Shown one piece after another: positions 24,824 to 32,106 of a stretch of DNA of 37,841 nucleotides. This DNA is from Deltaproteobacteria bacterium. GTDB taxonomy: Bacteria; Desulfobacterota; Binatia; UTPRO1. Made by a program: the position numbers and the translations under genes. The stretch's first letter is position 1. Every line of letters starts with the position of its first letter. The notes beneath the pieces are model-generated. The model was not told the DNA's origin and did not search any database. It saw only the letters and a program-made list of their open reading frames with translations. The stretch spans positions 1-37,841 of the forward strand of contig JAJCZP010000173.1 in NCBI GenBank assembly GCA_029262315.1. The letters are read 5' to 3'.

Positions 24824-25519
24824 CTACGTCATCCGATACTGTGACATCGGATGGGACTCGACGCGGTCGACATCGAGGAACGCGTTGACGCTCTCGATCA
24901 TGCGCTGCAGGTTGGCACGAAAGCGGTCCTCGGATCCTTCGGCGCGGTACCAAATGCGGGGATCGGTGACCGCGTCGGCCGGGAACCCTTCCTCCACGAT
25001 GCCGGCCCACGGCGGCGCGTCGGCGGTGAGCGCGCGCACGACCACGTTACGGGTATAGAGAAACGTGCACTGCGTCTCGAGCGCAACCTTCCTGTGCTCG
25101 CCATGCCAATGCGCGATCCACGCGGCGTAGGTCAGACGCTCAGGCTGCTCGATGCAAGTCACCATATTGATGCCGGGGGTGCGCGTCCCAAGCGCGGCGA
25201 CGCTGGTCGTATTCCGGAGTGGAACCGACTCGACGACGAGATAGCCCGCGATGCGAGCGGTCAGCGCGTTCAGCAGGTGCTCGCACGGCCCGCGATCATC
25301 CGCGCAGTCCATCCAGAACGAGAGCGCCCCCGCCAAGGGCGGATCGAGCCGCGTCAGTCGAGCCTGGATTCCGTCTCCCACGTGCTCGTCGACGACGTTC
25401 AGGGCGATGGTGGACGCCCCAGCGGCGGTGAGGTCCGGTGCCAGGGCCCGCATGCTCGCGCTGAACTCCACCGCCGAGACGGATTCCGGTTTCCAGAGCA
25501 TGTAGACGAGCTTCTCCAT
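24824..25519 (-). CDS. EthD-domain protein (two ferredoxin-like halves)
   Basis: A 231-residue protein. The C-terminal half has the EthD signature INMVTCIEQPERLTYAAWIAHWHGEHRKVAL. The N-terminal half begins EKLVYMLWKPESVSAVEF, a degenerate copy of the same alpha/beta unit, so it is probably an internal duplication forming a dimeric alpha-beta barrel in one chain. EthD-type proteins occur in degradation gene clusters, and their exact reaction is mostly unknown. The start is ATG 25519; no strong ribosome-binding site is visible. It is the first gene of the minus-strand run leading into a sulfatase-fold enzyme (4-base gap) and a GT39 glycosyltransferase. Confidence 0.82.
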   Translation of the reverse strand: MEKLVYMLWKPESVSAVEFSASMRALAPDLTAAGASTIALNVVDEHVGDGIQARLTRLDPPLAGALSFWMDCADDRGPCEHLLNALTARIAGYLVVESVPLRNTTSVAALGTRTPGINMVTCIEQPERLTYAAWIAHWHGEHRKVALETQCTFLYTRNVVVRALTADAPPWAGIVEEGFPADAVTDPRIWYRAEGSEDRFRANLQRMIESVNAFLDVDRVESHPMSQYRMT

Positions 25520-25704
25520 GGACCCGCGTTCGCGATGCCGCGCATGTGGCCATGTTTTGCGTGCCCTGTCCACATTAGCCCGCGAGTCGCGCTGAGCCCC
25601 CTCGCCCCACCACCCGATGCCCGCGGTTCCCGCACGCCTCGCCGAGCCCTTGTCGGCCCGGCACGCCGCACCGGCCGGCGCGAGCAGCGACCGAATCGGT
25701 CTGG

Positions 25705-25734
25705 TTGACCGCTCGACCGCGTGGGCAGTAGAAG
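25705..25734 (+). promoter_or_regulatory. Candidate promoter of the exported NTF2-like gene
   Basis: TTGACC (25705-25710) and TAGAAG (25729-25734) are spaced 18 bases apart and resemble -35 and -10 boxes. The palindrome at 25734-25750 starts at the last base of the -10 box and covers the expected transcript start. That is a classic repressor position. Confidence 0.45.
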
Positions 25735-25750
25735 TTACTCATCTCGTAAC
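25734..25750. promoter_or_regulatory. Third GTTAC-N7-GTAAC palindrome
   Basis: GTTAC-TCATCTC-GTAAC, a perfect match in arms and spacing to the two copies at 6575-6611, with an unrelated spacer. It ends 20 bases before the ATG at 25771 and overlaps the expected transcription start. Confidence 0.65.
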
Positions 25751-25770
25751 CGGGAGAGGGGGCATTCCGA

Positions 25771-26286
25771 ATGAAGAAGTTTCTCGCGATCGCAATCGTA
25801 GCCGCGCTGGGGGCTGGAGCCATGACCGGCAGTGCGTTGGCGCAAAGCAACGAAGGTAGCATTCGATCCGACCTCGTGAACGAGGGGACCATTCGCGAAC
25901 TCTACTCCAACTTCAACAAAGCCTGGAACAAGCACGACACCGAGGCGATGGCGAACATGTGGACCATTGACGGTGACCACCGCGAGCCCGACGGACGTCT
26001 CGCCAAAGGTCGCGCGGCCATTTCCAAGCTGTTCGCGGCGCAGCATTCGAGCGTCTTCAAGAAGAGCGAACTCTTTCTCACTTTGAAGGATGTCTGGTTC
26101 ATCACCGCCAACACCGCATTGATCGACGGCTCCTACGAGGTGGAAGGTGCGCGGCTCCCGGACGGCACGGTGCTGCCGCCCCGCAAGGGCTATCTGACGA
26201 GCGTCCTACTCAAGGAACGCGATCAGTGGGGGATCGTCGCCAGCCGGCTCATGATCCCGACGCAGCTTCCCTACAAGAAGAACTAG
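25771..26286 (+). CDS. Exported NTF2-like (SgcJ/EcaC-type) protein
   Basis: A 171-residue protein with a clear signal peptide (MKKFLAIAIVAALGAGAM ... SALAQ, cleavage near residue 25). The mature part is one NTF2-like domain: TIRELYSNFNKAWNKHDTEAMANMWTIDGDHREPDGRLAKGRAAISKLF, then FITANTALIDGSYEVEG and LKERDQWGIVASRLMIP. This pattern fits the SgcJ/EcaC family, widespread secreted or cytosolic proteins of unknown chemistry. GGGAGAGGGGG lies about 9 bases before the ATG. The palindrome at 25734-25750 probably regulates it together with the gene at 6677. An 11-bp-stem hairpin follows. Confidence 0.85.
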   Translation: MKKFLAIAIVAALGAGAMTGSALAQSNEGSIRSDLVNEGTIRELYSNFNKAWNKHDTEAMANMWTIDGDHREPDGRLAKGRAAISKLFAAQHSSVFKKSELFLTLKDVWFITANTALIDGSYEVEGARLPDGTVLPPRKGYLTSVLLKERDQWGIVASRLMIPTQLPYKKN

Positions 26287-26316
26287 CCGTCATCATAACC
26301 AGCACGAACGTCCGGC

Positions 26317-26347
26317 AGGACCTGCGCACGCTCGCCGCGCAGGTCCT
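26317..26347. terminator. Hairpin with 11-bp perfect stem
   Basis: AGGACCTGCGC (26317-26327) pairs with GCGCAGGTCCT (26337-26347) across a 9-base loop, 30 bases after the stop at 26286. A likely terminator for the exported NTF2-like gene; no T-run. It shares the CAGGACC/GGTCCTG theme of the hairpins at 9179 and 12866. Confidence 0.6.
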
Positions 26348-26388
26348 CGCCGAGCGACGGCCCCACGCGCACGGAGCCCCATGATCCT

Positions 26389-27831
26389 ATGACCGACACG
26401 CGCACAGGATCGAGCGGGCGCGGACGATGGTTCGTCATCGGGCTCGTCCTGCTGGCGGCCGTGCTCGTGGTCTTCGGCCACAGTCTCGATCACCCGAATC
26501 GGCCGTCGATCATCCTGATCATGGTCGACACCCTGCGTGCGGACTATCTCGGCACATACGGCTTCGAGGGCGACATCTCGCCGAACCTCGATCGCCTCGC
26601 GGACGAGTCGGTCGTGTTCGAGCGCTGCTACGCGCAAGCGCCCTGGACCAAGCCGTCGATCGCTTCGCTCTTCACGTCGCTGCACCCCATGACCCACAAC
26701 GTGCTGAGCCACAAAGGGCGCTACATGAAGCGCGGCAGCCATACGGATCGTACCGACGCGCTCTCGGACGAAGCCACGACCCTCGCGGAGTCCCTTCGCG
26801 AGGCGGGCTACGCGACCGCGGCCTTTGTCGCCAATCCGTGGATCCTGCCTGACCAGGGCTTTGGGCAGGGCTTCGACCATTTCGACGGAAGCTCCACCGG
26901 CAACACGACGACGGCGGAGGTCGTGTTCAACGCTGCGACCACCTGGCTGCGGTCGCGTCCCCCGGACCGACCGTTCTTCCTCTACCTGCACCTCATGGAC
27001 GTGCACGGACCCTACGCGACCCCGGACGCCGACTTCGCAGCGCTCCGCGATAGCCCGAGTCTCGGCCGCGACCGTCCACTCACGCAGCAGGAACTCGGAA
27101 CATTCCGGCGCTACCTCGGCCGAGTGCCATGGATCGAAGACGACGATGCGGGCCAGCTGCGCACGTGGCGCGGCCGCTATGCCGCCGGCGTCCGCGCGTT
27201 TGATCGGCGCCTGGGACCGTTCCTGGACGAACTCCGCGGCACAGGACTTCTGGATGAGGCCGCCGTGGTCGTCACCGCCGACCACGGCGAGGAACTCCTC
27301 GACCATGGCGGCTGGGATCACGGCTACAATCTGCACGAGCATCAACTGCACGTGCCGCTGATGATCCGAGCGCCGGGACCACCTCGCGCCGTACGACGGA
27401 TCCGCGAGACCGTCGAACTGCTCGATGTCATGCCGACCCTCGTCGCGATGGCGGGAACGCGGACCCCGGTGGGCCTGCACGGCCGTGACCTCTCGCCGCT
27501 CCTCGAGGGTCTCCCCGAGATCGAGCGGCCGCGTTCGTTGCTCGCTTCGGGGGTCAAATGGGCCCCAACCCGCCACGCGCTTCGTCTCGGGCCACACAAG
27601 CTGATCACCACCGTACCGAACGGCCCGATGCTCTTGTTCGATATCGAGCGGGACCCGACCGAGCAGCGGAATCTCGCCACCGAACAACCGGACGCCGTCC
27701 GCACACTGACGGCCGAACTCGAGCGCCATCTGACGTCCCCCGCGTTCCGCGCCCGCTTCGCCCGCAAAGAGGTTGCCGTACCCCAGAACATCGAGGAACG
27801 CCTGGAGCAGCTTGGCTACGTCGAGCGATAG
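26389..27831 (+). CDS. Membrane-anchored alkaline-phosphatase-superfamily 'sulfatase'
   Basis: A 480-residue protein with one N-terminal membrane anchor (about residues 14-30) and a periplasmic catalytic domain. ILIMVDTLRADYLGTYG gives D47. TADHGEELLDHGGWDHGYN gives D298, H299 and H311, the metal ligands. APWTKPSIASLFTS puts Thr87 at the position where sulfatases have the formylglycine Cys or Ser, so the nucleophile is probably Thr as in LtaS/EptA-type transferases. The C-terminal LLFDIERDPTEQRNLA is the typical closing element and is intact here. The gene overlaps the next one, a GT-C glycosyltransferase-like protein, by about 20 bases, implying joint action on an envelope component. Confidence 0.85.
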   Translation: MTDTRTGSSGRGRWFVIGLVLLAAVLVVFGHSLDHPNRPSIILIMVDTLRADYLGTYGFEGDISPNLDRLADESVVFERCYAQAPWTKPSIASLFTSLHPMTHNVLSHKGRYMKRGSHTDRTDALSDEATTLAESLREAGYATAAFVANPWILPDQGFGQGFDHFDGSSTGNTTTAEVVFNAATTWLRSRPPDRPFFLYLHLMDVHGPYATPDADFAALRDSPSLGRDRPLTQQELGTFRRYLGRVPWIEDDDAGQLRTWRGRYAAGVRAFDRRLGPFLDELRGTGLLDEAAVVVTADHGEELLDHGGWDHGYNLHEHQLHVPLMIRAPGPPRAVRRIRETVELLDVMPTLVAMAGTRTPVGLHGRDLSPLLEGLPEIERPRSLLASGVKWAPTRHALRLGPHKLITTVPNGPMLLFDIERDPTEQRNLATEQPDAVRTLTAELERHLTSPAFRARFARKEVAVPQNIEERLEQLGYVER

Positions 27832-29245
27832 CCGGCGGCGCTATTGGCTGGCCCTGGCGGTCTGTATTCTCGCCGCACTCCTGGTGCGCGGCGCGGCAAT
27901 CGTCGCCGCACCGCGACACGCGTATTTGATGGATCACGTCATGTTCATGGCGTGGTCCGACTACGCGTACGAGCACGGCCCAACGCGGGCATACGACATG
28001 CCGCGGGGCCATCCGGTGTGGGTCGCCCGCGGCGCCGGCAAGGTCGAAGCCGTGTCGGTACCGCTGCAGTGCAACTACCCGCCGCTGTCGACACTGGTCT
28101 TCTGGCTGCAGGGCTTCCTGTGGCACCAACTCGACGACCAGGTGGCCACCGGTCACGTCACCCGGCGCGGCGCGCGCGGCCAGCCCGAGACGCTCCCCGT
28201 TCGTTCGCGCATCATCAACACCACCGTGAGTCGATTCGTGAATGCCCTCGCCGGCATCCTCGCCGACCTCGTCCTCGCCTGGGGCGTCCTGCATCTCGTG
28301 CGGGGATTGTTGCCGCGGGCGTCTCCCACACTCGAAATTGCTGGCTTTGCACTCACCGCGCTCGCACCACCGATCGTCATCGATTCCGCGTTCTGGAGTC
28401 AGTCGGACAGCTGGGTGACGGCGGTCGTGGTCTGGGTAGTCGTCTGCGCGCTACGCAGGAGATTCTGGATCGCCGGCGGCCTCTACGGCGCCGCCCTCAT
28501 GCTGAAAGCACAAGCACTCATCTTCGCCCCCGTGCTCGCCTTCGCCTGCGCCGCGCACGCACTACGCCCGGGCGGCAGCCCCCGCGACGCCTGGCCGGCG
28601 TTTCGCGCCGGCTCGATCGGCGCGCTGCTCGTCATCGCGAGCAGCGCGCTGCCGTTCTCGCTCGGCAAAGACAGCACGTCGTGGGTCGAACGGGCCTACG
28701 TGCAGCCGGTGCTCGAACAGTATCCGTACACGACCACGAAGGCGTTCAATCTCTGGTGGCTCGAAGGCGCCGCCCGCGAACAGCCGGGCGCGCTGCGTGA
28801 CTCGCGCGCGCGTGTCGGCGGCCTTACAAAGGACACGATCGGACGCGGCCTGCTCGCGCTCGGCGTCCTGATCAGCGTCGTCGCCGCCACGCGCCGGTTC
28901 GGCGTCGACCCGGCGGCGACGGTCGCCATCGCGTCCCTGGTGAGCCTGGCCGCGTTCGTGCTCCCGACCCGCGTGAAGGCACGCTACATCTACTATTGCC
29001 TGCCGTTCCTGATCGCGATGGCGCTACGCTTCCGCCCATGGCGGGTGGCGCTCGGCGGTCTCCTGATCCTCGCGACCGCCGAACTCACCTGGAACCTCTG
29101 GTACGATATCGGTTCGCCGGGCGCGCAAGCCCTCTCCGTCGGCTTGGCCAGTCTGAGCGTGCTCGTCCTCGTGTACTCGTGGGCGGCCCTGCTCGTAGGA
29201 AAGCCGCGCGACGTCAGTTCCCGGGCGGGCGATCACTCGATGTAG
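27812..29245 (+). CDS. GT-C-type polytopic membrane glycosyltransferase-like protein
   Basis: About 477 residues with ten or more hydrophobic segments. The N-terminal loop after TM1 has YLMDHVMFMAWSDYAYEHGP, an acidic motif of the GT-C type, and CNYPPLSTLVFW, a YPPL motif shared with GT39/GT87-type enzymes. A later AFWSQSDSWVTAVVVW segment is also typical. It should use a polyprenyl-phosphate sugar donor at the outer membrane leaflet; the acceptor is unknown. The start is uncertain: TTG 27812 follows GGAGCAG closely, and TTG 27773 is an upstream alternative. Either overlaps the sulfatase-fold gene. Its last 13 bases overlap the convergent gene ending at 29233. Confidence 0.75.
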   Translation: MATSSDSRRRYWLALAVCILAALLVRGAAIVAAPRHAYLMDHVMFMAWSDYAYEHGPTRAYDMPRGHPVWVARGAGKVEAVSVPLQCNYPPLSTLVFWLQGFLWHQLDDQVATGHVTRRGARGQPETLPVRSRIINTTVSRFVNALAGILADLVLAWGVLHLVRGLLPRASPTLEIAGFALTALAPPIVIDSAFWSQSDSWVTAVVVWVVVCALRRRFWIAGGLYGAALMLKAQALIFAPVLAFACAAHALRPGGSPRDAWPAFRAGSIGALLVIASSALPFSLGKDSTSWVERAYVQPVLEQYPYTTTKAFNLWWLEGAAREQPGALRDSRARVGGLTKDTIGRGLLALGVLISVVAATRRFGVDPAATVAIASLVSLAAFVLPTRVKARYIYYCLPFLIAMALRFRPWRVALGGLLILATAELTWNLWYDIGSPGAQALSVGLASLSVLVLVYSWAALLVGKPRDVSSRAGDHSM

Positions 29246-31593
29246 CCGAGCGCGCGCAGCTGACGGAGCTGCGCCGGATCGTATTCGATCTCCGCCCCCG
29301 ACGCCGCTGCTACCGGCACCTGACGTTCGCGATACGCGAGCAGCGCGCCCACCAGACGCCGCACGACCTCCGGTTGGTCGTCGAGAAGGTTCACCGTCTC
29401 GTCGGGATCGGCGACAATGTCGAACAACTGAAAACGTGACGCCGGTTCGCCCTCGCGAACAGCGATCGGCGCGAACCGGAAGAGTAGCTTCCAACGCTCG
29501 CCCTCGATCACGGCGTATTCGAGTGCGCCGTGCCCCCAGAATCGGTGATGGGACACGACGACGGACCGGTCGTTGAACGGTGCGTCATCACCGGTCATGA
29601 GCGGCAGGAGGTTCGCGCCCTCGAGCGGATGCGTCGGCGCCACCCCCGCAAGCGCGAGCATCGTCGGCTTGACGTCGTACATCTGCGCCGGCTGTGTGAT
29701 CCGGCCCACGGCAGGGATCCCCTGCCCGGCGAGTACCAACGGCACTCGCAACACCTCGTCGTACATGCCGGGCCCGTGCCCCCATTGCCCGTGATCGAGC
29801 AACTCCTCCCCGTGATCGGCCGTCACCAAAATCGTCGACCGTTGGCGGACCCCGAGTGCATCGAGGGTCTTCAGGAAGGCGCCGAGGCGTGCATCGGCAT
29901 ACAACACCTCGGCGTCGTAGAGCGCGCGGGCATGCTGCAGGTCACGCGCCGTCCGCACTGCCGGCAGGCCGTTGGTCGGATGCACGGAGAGGGTCCCCGC
30001 ATAGTCCGGATCGAACCGGTCCGCATAGCCCGCCGGCGGCAGGTAGGGGGAATGCGGCTCGGCCGTGTGTACGTACAGGAACATCGGGCGATCCGCGTTG
30101 GCGGCAATCCAGGCGCGCACTTCGGGGAGCGGCACCGTGCGGTCGGCCTCCAGCTCTTTGGAAAACGCGATGCGGTCGACGAACGTACCGAAGCCGCGAT
30201 CCATCGCCTGGCGCGGCCCGGCGTTGACGTTGGTCACCGCCGAGAACGTCGCAAAGCCCGCCGCGCGTAGTACCTCCGGCAGCGCGCGAAACACGTCGGG
30301 CGGCCTGAGCGACGGCGAATGCACCCCATGGCGCTCCGTCGAGACCGACAACATGAGATCGGGAATCGACGCGATCGTCACTGGCGAGTTGCAATACATG
30401 TGCTCGAACCAGGCACCCGATCGTGCCAACGCGCCGAGCGTCGGCATCGTCGCGTTGGTATGCCCGTAGAATCCGATGTGCTCAGCCGACAGCGTATCGA
30501 TGAGATAGACGACCAGGAGCGGCGGTGACTCGACGGGCTCGTAGAGTGTCGGATCACCCCAGAACACGATGTCGTCATCAGCCGTACTGGCGACCCGGAG
30601 CTGCACGGTCACCCGCTGCCCGGCCCAGCGGGCCAGCGACGCCGACACATCGTGCCAACGCTCGGGCGTCGTGACGGCGGTGTGCAGGACCGACGTCAGT
30701 GCACCATCACCGTCGACGATCTCCACGTAGACGTCGGCGACACCTTCCGCAGCCTGGCGTCCTACTGTAGCTCGGAACGCCCCCCCCGGCGGCACCAGCA
30801 CGTCGGGGAAACGGACGCCGGTCGGCGACCGCGCGTAGATCGTTGGACGGCGCGTGCCTCCGAGCGTCACCGACGTCGCGGCCACGGTCTCGGGAAAGGC
30901 CTCGCGATGGCCGTGCAACTCGAGCGCACGGACCTCGATCGCGCCTTCGCCCTCTCCATCGGTCCGGAGCGTGAGCGCTTCCAACGTTCCCTTCCAATCC
31001 TCGAAGCCATCGGTCGCCAGGCGCAACGTCCAGAAACGCTCATTGTCGGGGAGTGGCATGCGCGCAAAGCCGTACGGCGACCAGCTGACCTCCAGGTGGC
31101 GGCCGAACGGCACCTTCACGTCCAGGACGATGCTCCCGATGTCCTCGGTTGGGACCGCGAAGCCCCCGATCCGCATCGCAACGAAACGGCCGAGTTTTCG
31201 ATGAAAAACTGTGTCGGTCACGACGCCCGGTCGAGCCTCGCCGCTGCGCAGCGGGCCGAGCCGCGCCAGCGGCGGCTCGGGCGAGGACGCCGGCGCAGGG
31301 TCGGTCGCCACGCTGGCCATGTCGAGATGGTCGACGAAATGCACGACCTGCCAGCGCAGCGCCACGGGCCGCGGCGTGGGGACCGCTATCGGTGACGGAA
31401 ACGTTCCGAGCTGCGTCTCGGCCCAGACGAGGAACCCTGCCGGATCGGCGGGCGCCCCGGCCAGGAGATCGGGCGTGGCCGACGGCTGCGGCGCAGCGCT
31501 CCCGCCACCACGACATCCAGCGGCGAGGAGCACGACCAGCGTGACGGCAACGGCACGGGCACGAAGGCCAACCCCACGCGGTGGAAACGGCAC
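29233..31593 (-). CDS. Large lipoprotein of the alkaline-phosphatase superfamily with N-terminal beta domains
   Basis: A 786-residue protein. The lipobox LLAAGC puts the lipidated Cys at residue 27. Residues about 60-355 look like two beta-sandwich domains (IGSIVLDVKVPFGRHLEVSW ... FWTLRLATDGFEDW; VTVQLRVASTADDDIVFWGDP). The catalytic domain begins at about 358: VVYLIDTLSAEHIGFYGH gives D366, and TADHGEELLDHGQWGHGPG gives the second metal site. The nucleophile region is NSPVTIASIPDLML, with Thr406 in the formylglycine place and no CxPSR motif. LFDIVADPDETVNLLDDQPE closes the fold. GTG 31593 is the only in-frame start, since a stop lies just upstream. Probably acts on envelope or extracellular substrates. 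Confidence 0.82.
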   Translation of the reverse strand: MPFPPRGVGLRARAVAVTLVVLLAAGCRGGGSAAPQPSATPDLLAGAPADPAGFLVWAETQLGTFPSPIAVPTPRPVALRWQVVHFVDHLDMASVATDPAPASSPEPPLARLGPLRSGEARPGVVTDTVFHRKLGRFVAMRIGGFAVPTEDIGSIVLDVKVPFGRHLEVSWSPYGFARMPLPDNERFWTLRLATDGFEDWKGTLEALTLRTDGEGEGAIEVRALELHGHREAFPETVAATSVTLGGTRRPTIYARSPTGVRFPDVLVPPGGAFRATVGRQAAEGVADVYVEIVDGDGALTSVLHTAVTTPERWHDVSASLARWAGQRVTVQLRVASTADDDIVFWGDPTLYEPVESPPLLVVYLIDTLSAEHIGFYGHTNATMPTLGALARSGAWFEHMYCNSPVTIASIPDLMLSVSTERHGVHSPSLRPPDVFRALPEVLRAAGFATFSAVTNVNAGPRQAMDRGFGTFVDRIAFSKELEADRTVPLPEVRAWIAANADRPMFLYVHTAEPHSPYLPPAGYADRFDPDYAGTLSVHPTNGLPAVRTARDLQHARALYDAEVLYADARLGAFLKTLDALGVRQRSTILVTADHGEELLDHGQWGHGPGMYDEVLRVPLVLAGQGIPAVGRITQPAQMYDVKPTMLALAGVAPTHPLEGANLLPLMTGDDAPFNDRSVVVSHHRFWGHGALEYAVIEGERWKLLFRFAPIAVREGEPASRFQLFDIVADPDETVNLLDDQPEVVRRLVGALLAYRERQVPVAAASGAEIEYDPAQLRQLRALGYIE

Positions 31594-31698
31594 ACCGATT
31601 CTTTAGGAGGGCCGTTGCGGAAGCGCAAGCAGGCATTGGGCGCGTCCCCGGCCTGGGGGTTTCTCGAAGTCCGGGCCATGATGTGCCAGGATCCCAGC

Positions 31699-32106
31699 AT
31701 GCCTCCGGCACGCGTCATCTTCGCCTGTGTTCACAACGCGGGGCGGTCGCAGATGGCCGCGGCGCTGTTCAACACGGCGGCGGACCGGTCGCGCGCCGAG
31801 GCCATCTCGGCAGGCACCGCGCCGGCCGCCCATGTCCACCCGGTCGTCGTCGACAGCATGCGCGAGCTCGGGGTCGATCTTTCCGGCGCACAGCCGCAAC
31901 TCCTGACCGCCGCACTCGCCGCCGATGCCGCGTTGCTCGTCACCATGGGCTGCGGCGAATCCTGCCCGGTCATCCCTGGCGTGCGTCGCGACGACTGGCC
32001 TCTCGCCGACCCGAAGGATCAGGGGCCCGAGGCCGTACGTGCCATCCGGGAGGACATCCGTACCCGCGTGGCACAACTCATCTCTGCGGAAGGATGGAAC
32101 CCGTGA
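31699..32106 (+). CDS. arsC: Low-molecular-weight phosphatase-type arsenate reductase
   Basis: A 135-residue ArsC of the LMW-PTP fold, reducing arsenate to arsenite with a thiol cascade. CVHNAGRS is the CX5R anion loop with Cys10 and Arg16. TMGCGESCPVIPG has Cys85 and Cys89, close to the TMGCGDxCP motif of the mycoredoxin-linked type. DDWPLADPKDQG holds the general-acid Asp. ATG 31699 gives the normal N-terminus. TTG 31615, preceded by AGGAGG, would add 28 residues unlike the family. No arsR, arsB or arsM lies nearby. The stop overlaps the start of an acyl-CoA synthetase gene by four bases (GTGA), an unusual pairing. Confidence 0.87.
   Translation: MPPARVIFACVHNAGRSQMAAALFNTAADRSRAEAISAGTAPAAHVHPVVVDSMRELGVDLSGAQPQLLTAALAADAALLVTMGCGESCPVIPGVRRDDWPLADPKDQGPEAVRAIREDIRTRVAQLISAEGWNP

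Noticed and set aside
26389-27831. Classical formylglycine sulfatase call for the three sulfatase-fold genes
   Set aside because: None has the C/S-x-P-x-R activation motif; only the fold-level name is kept.
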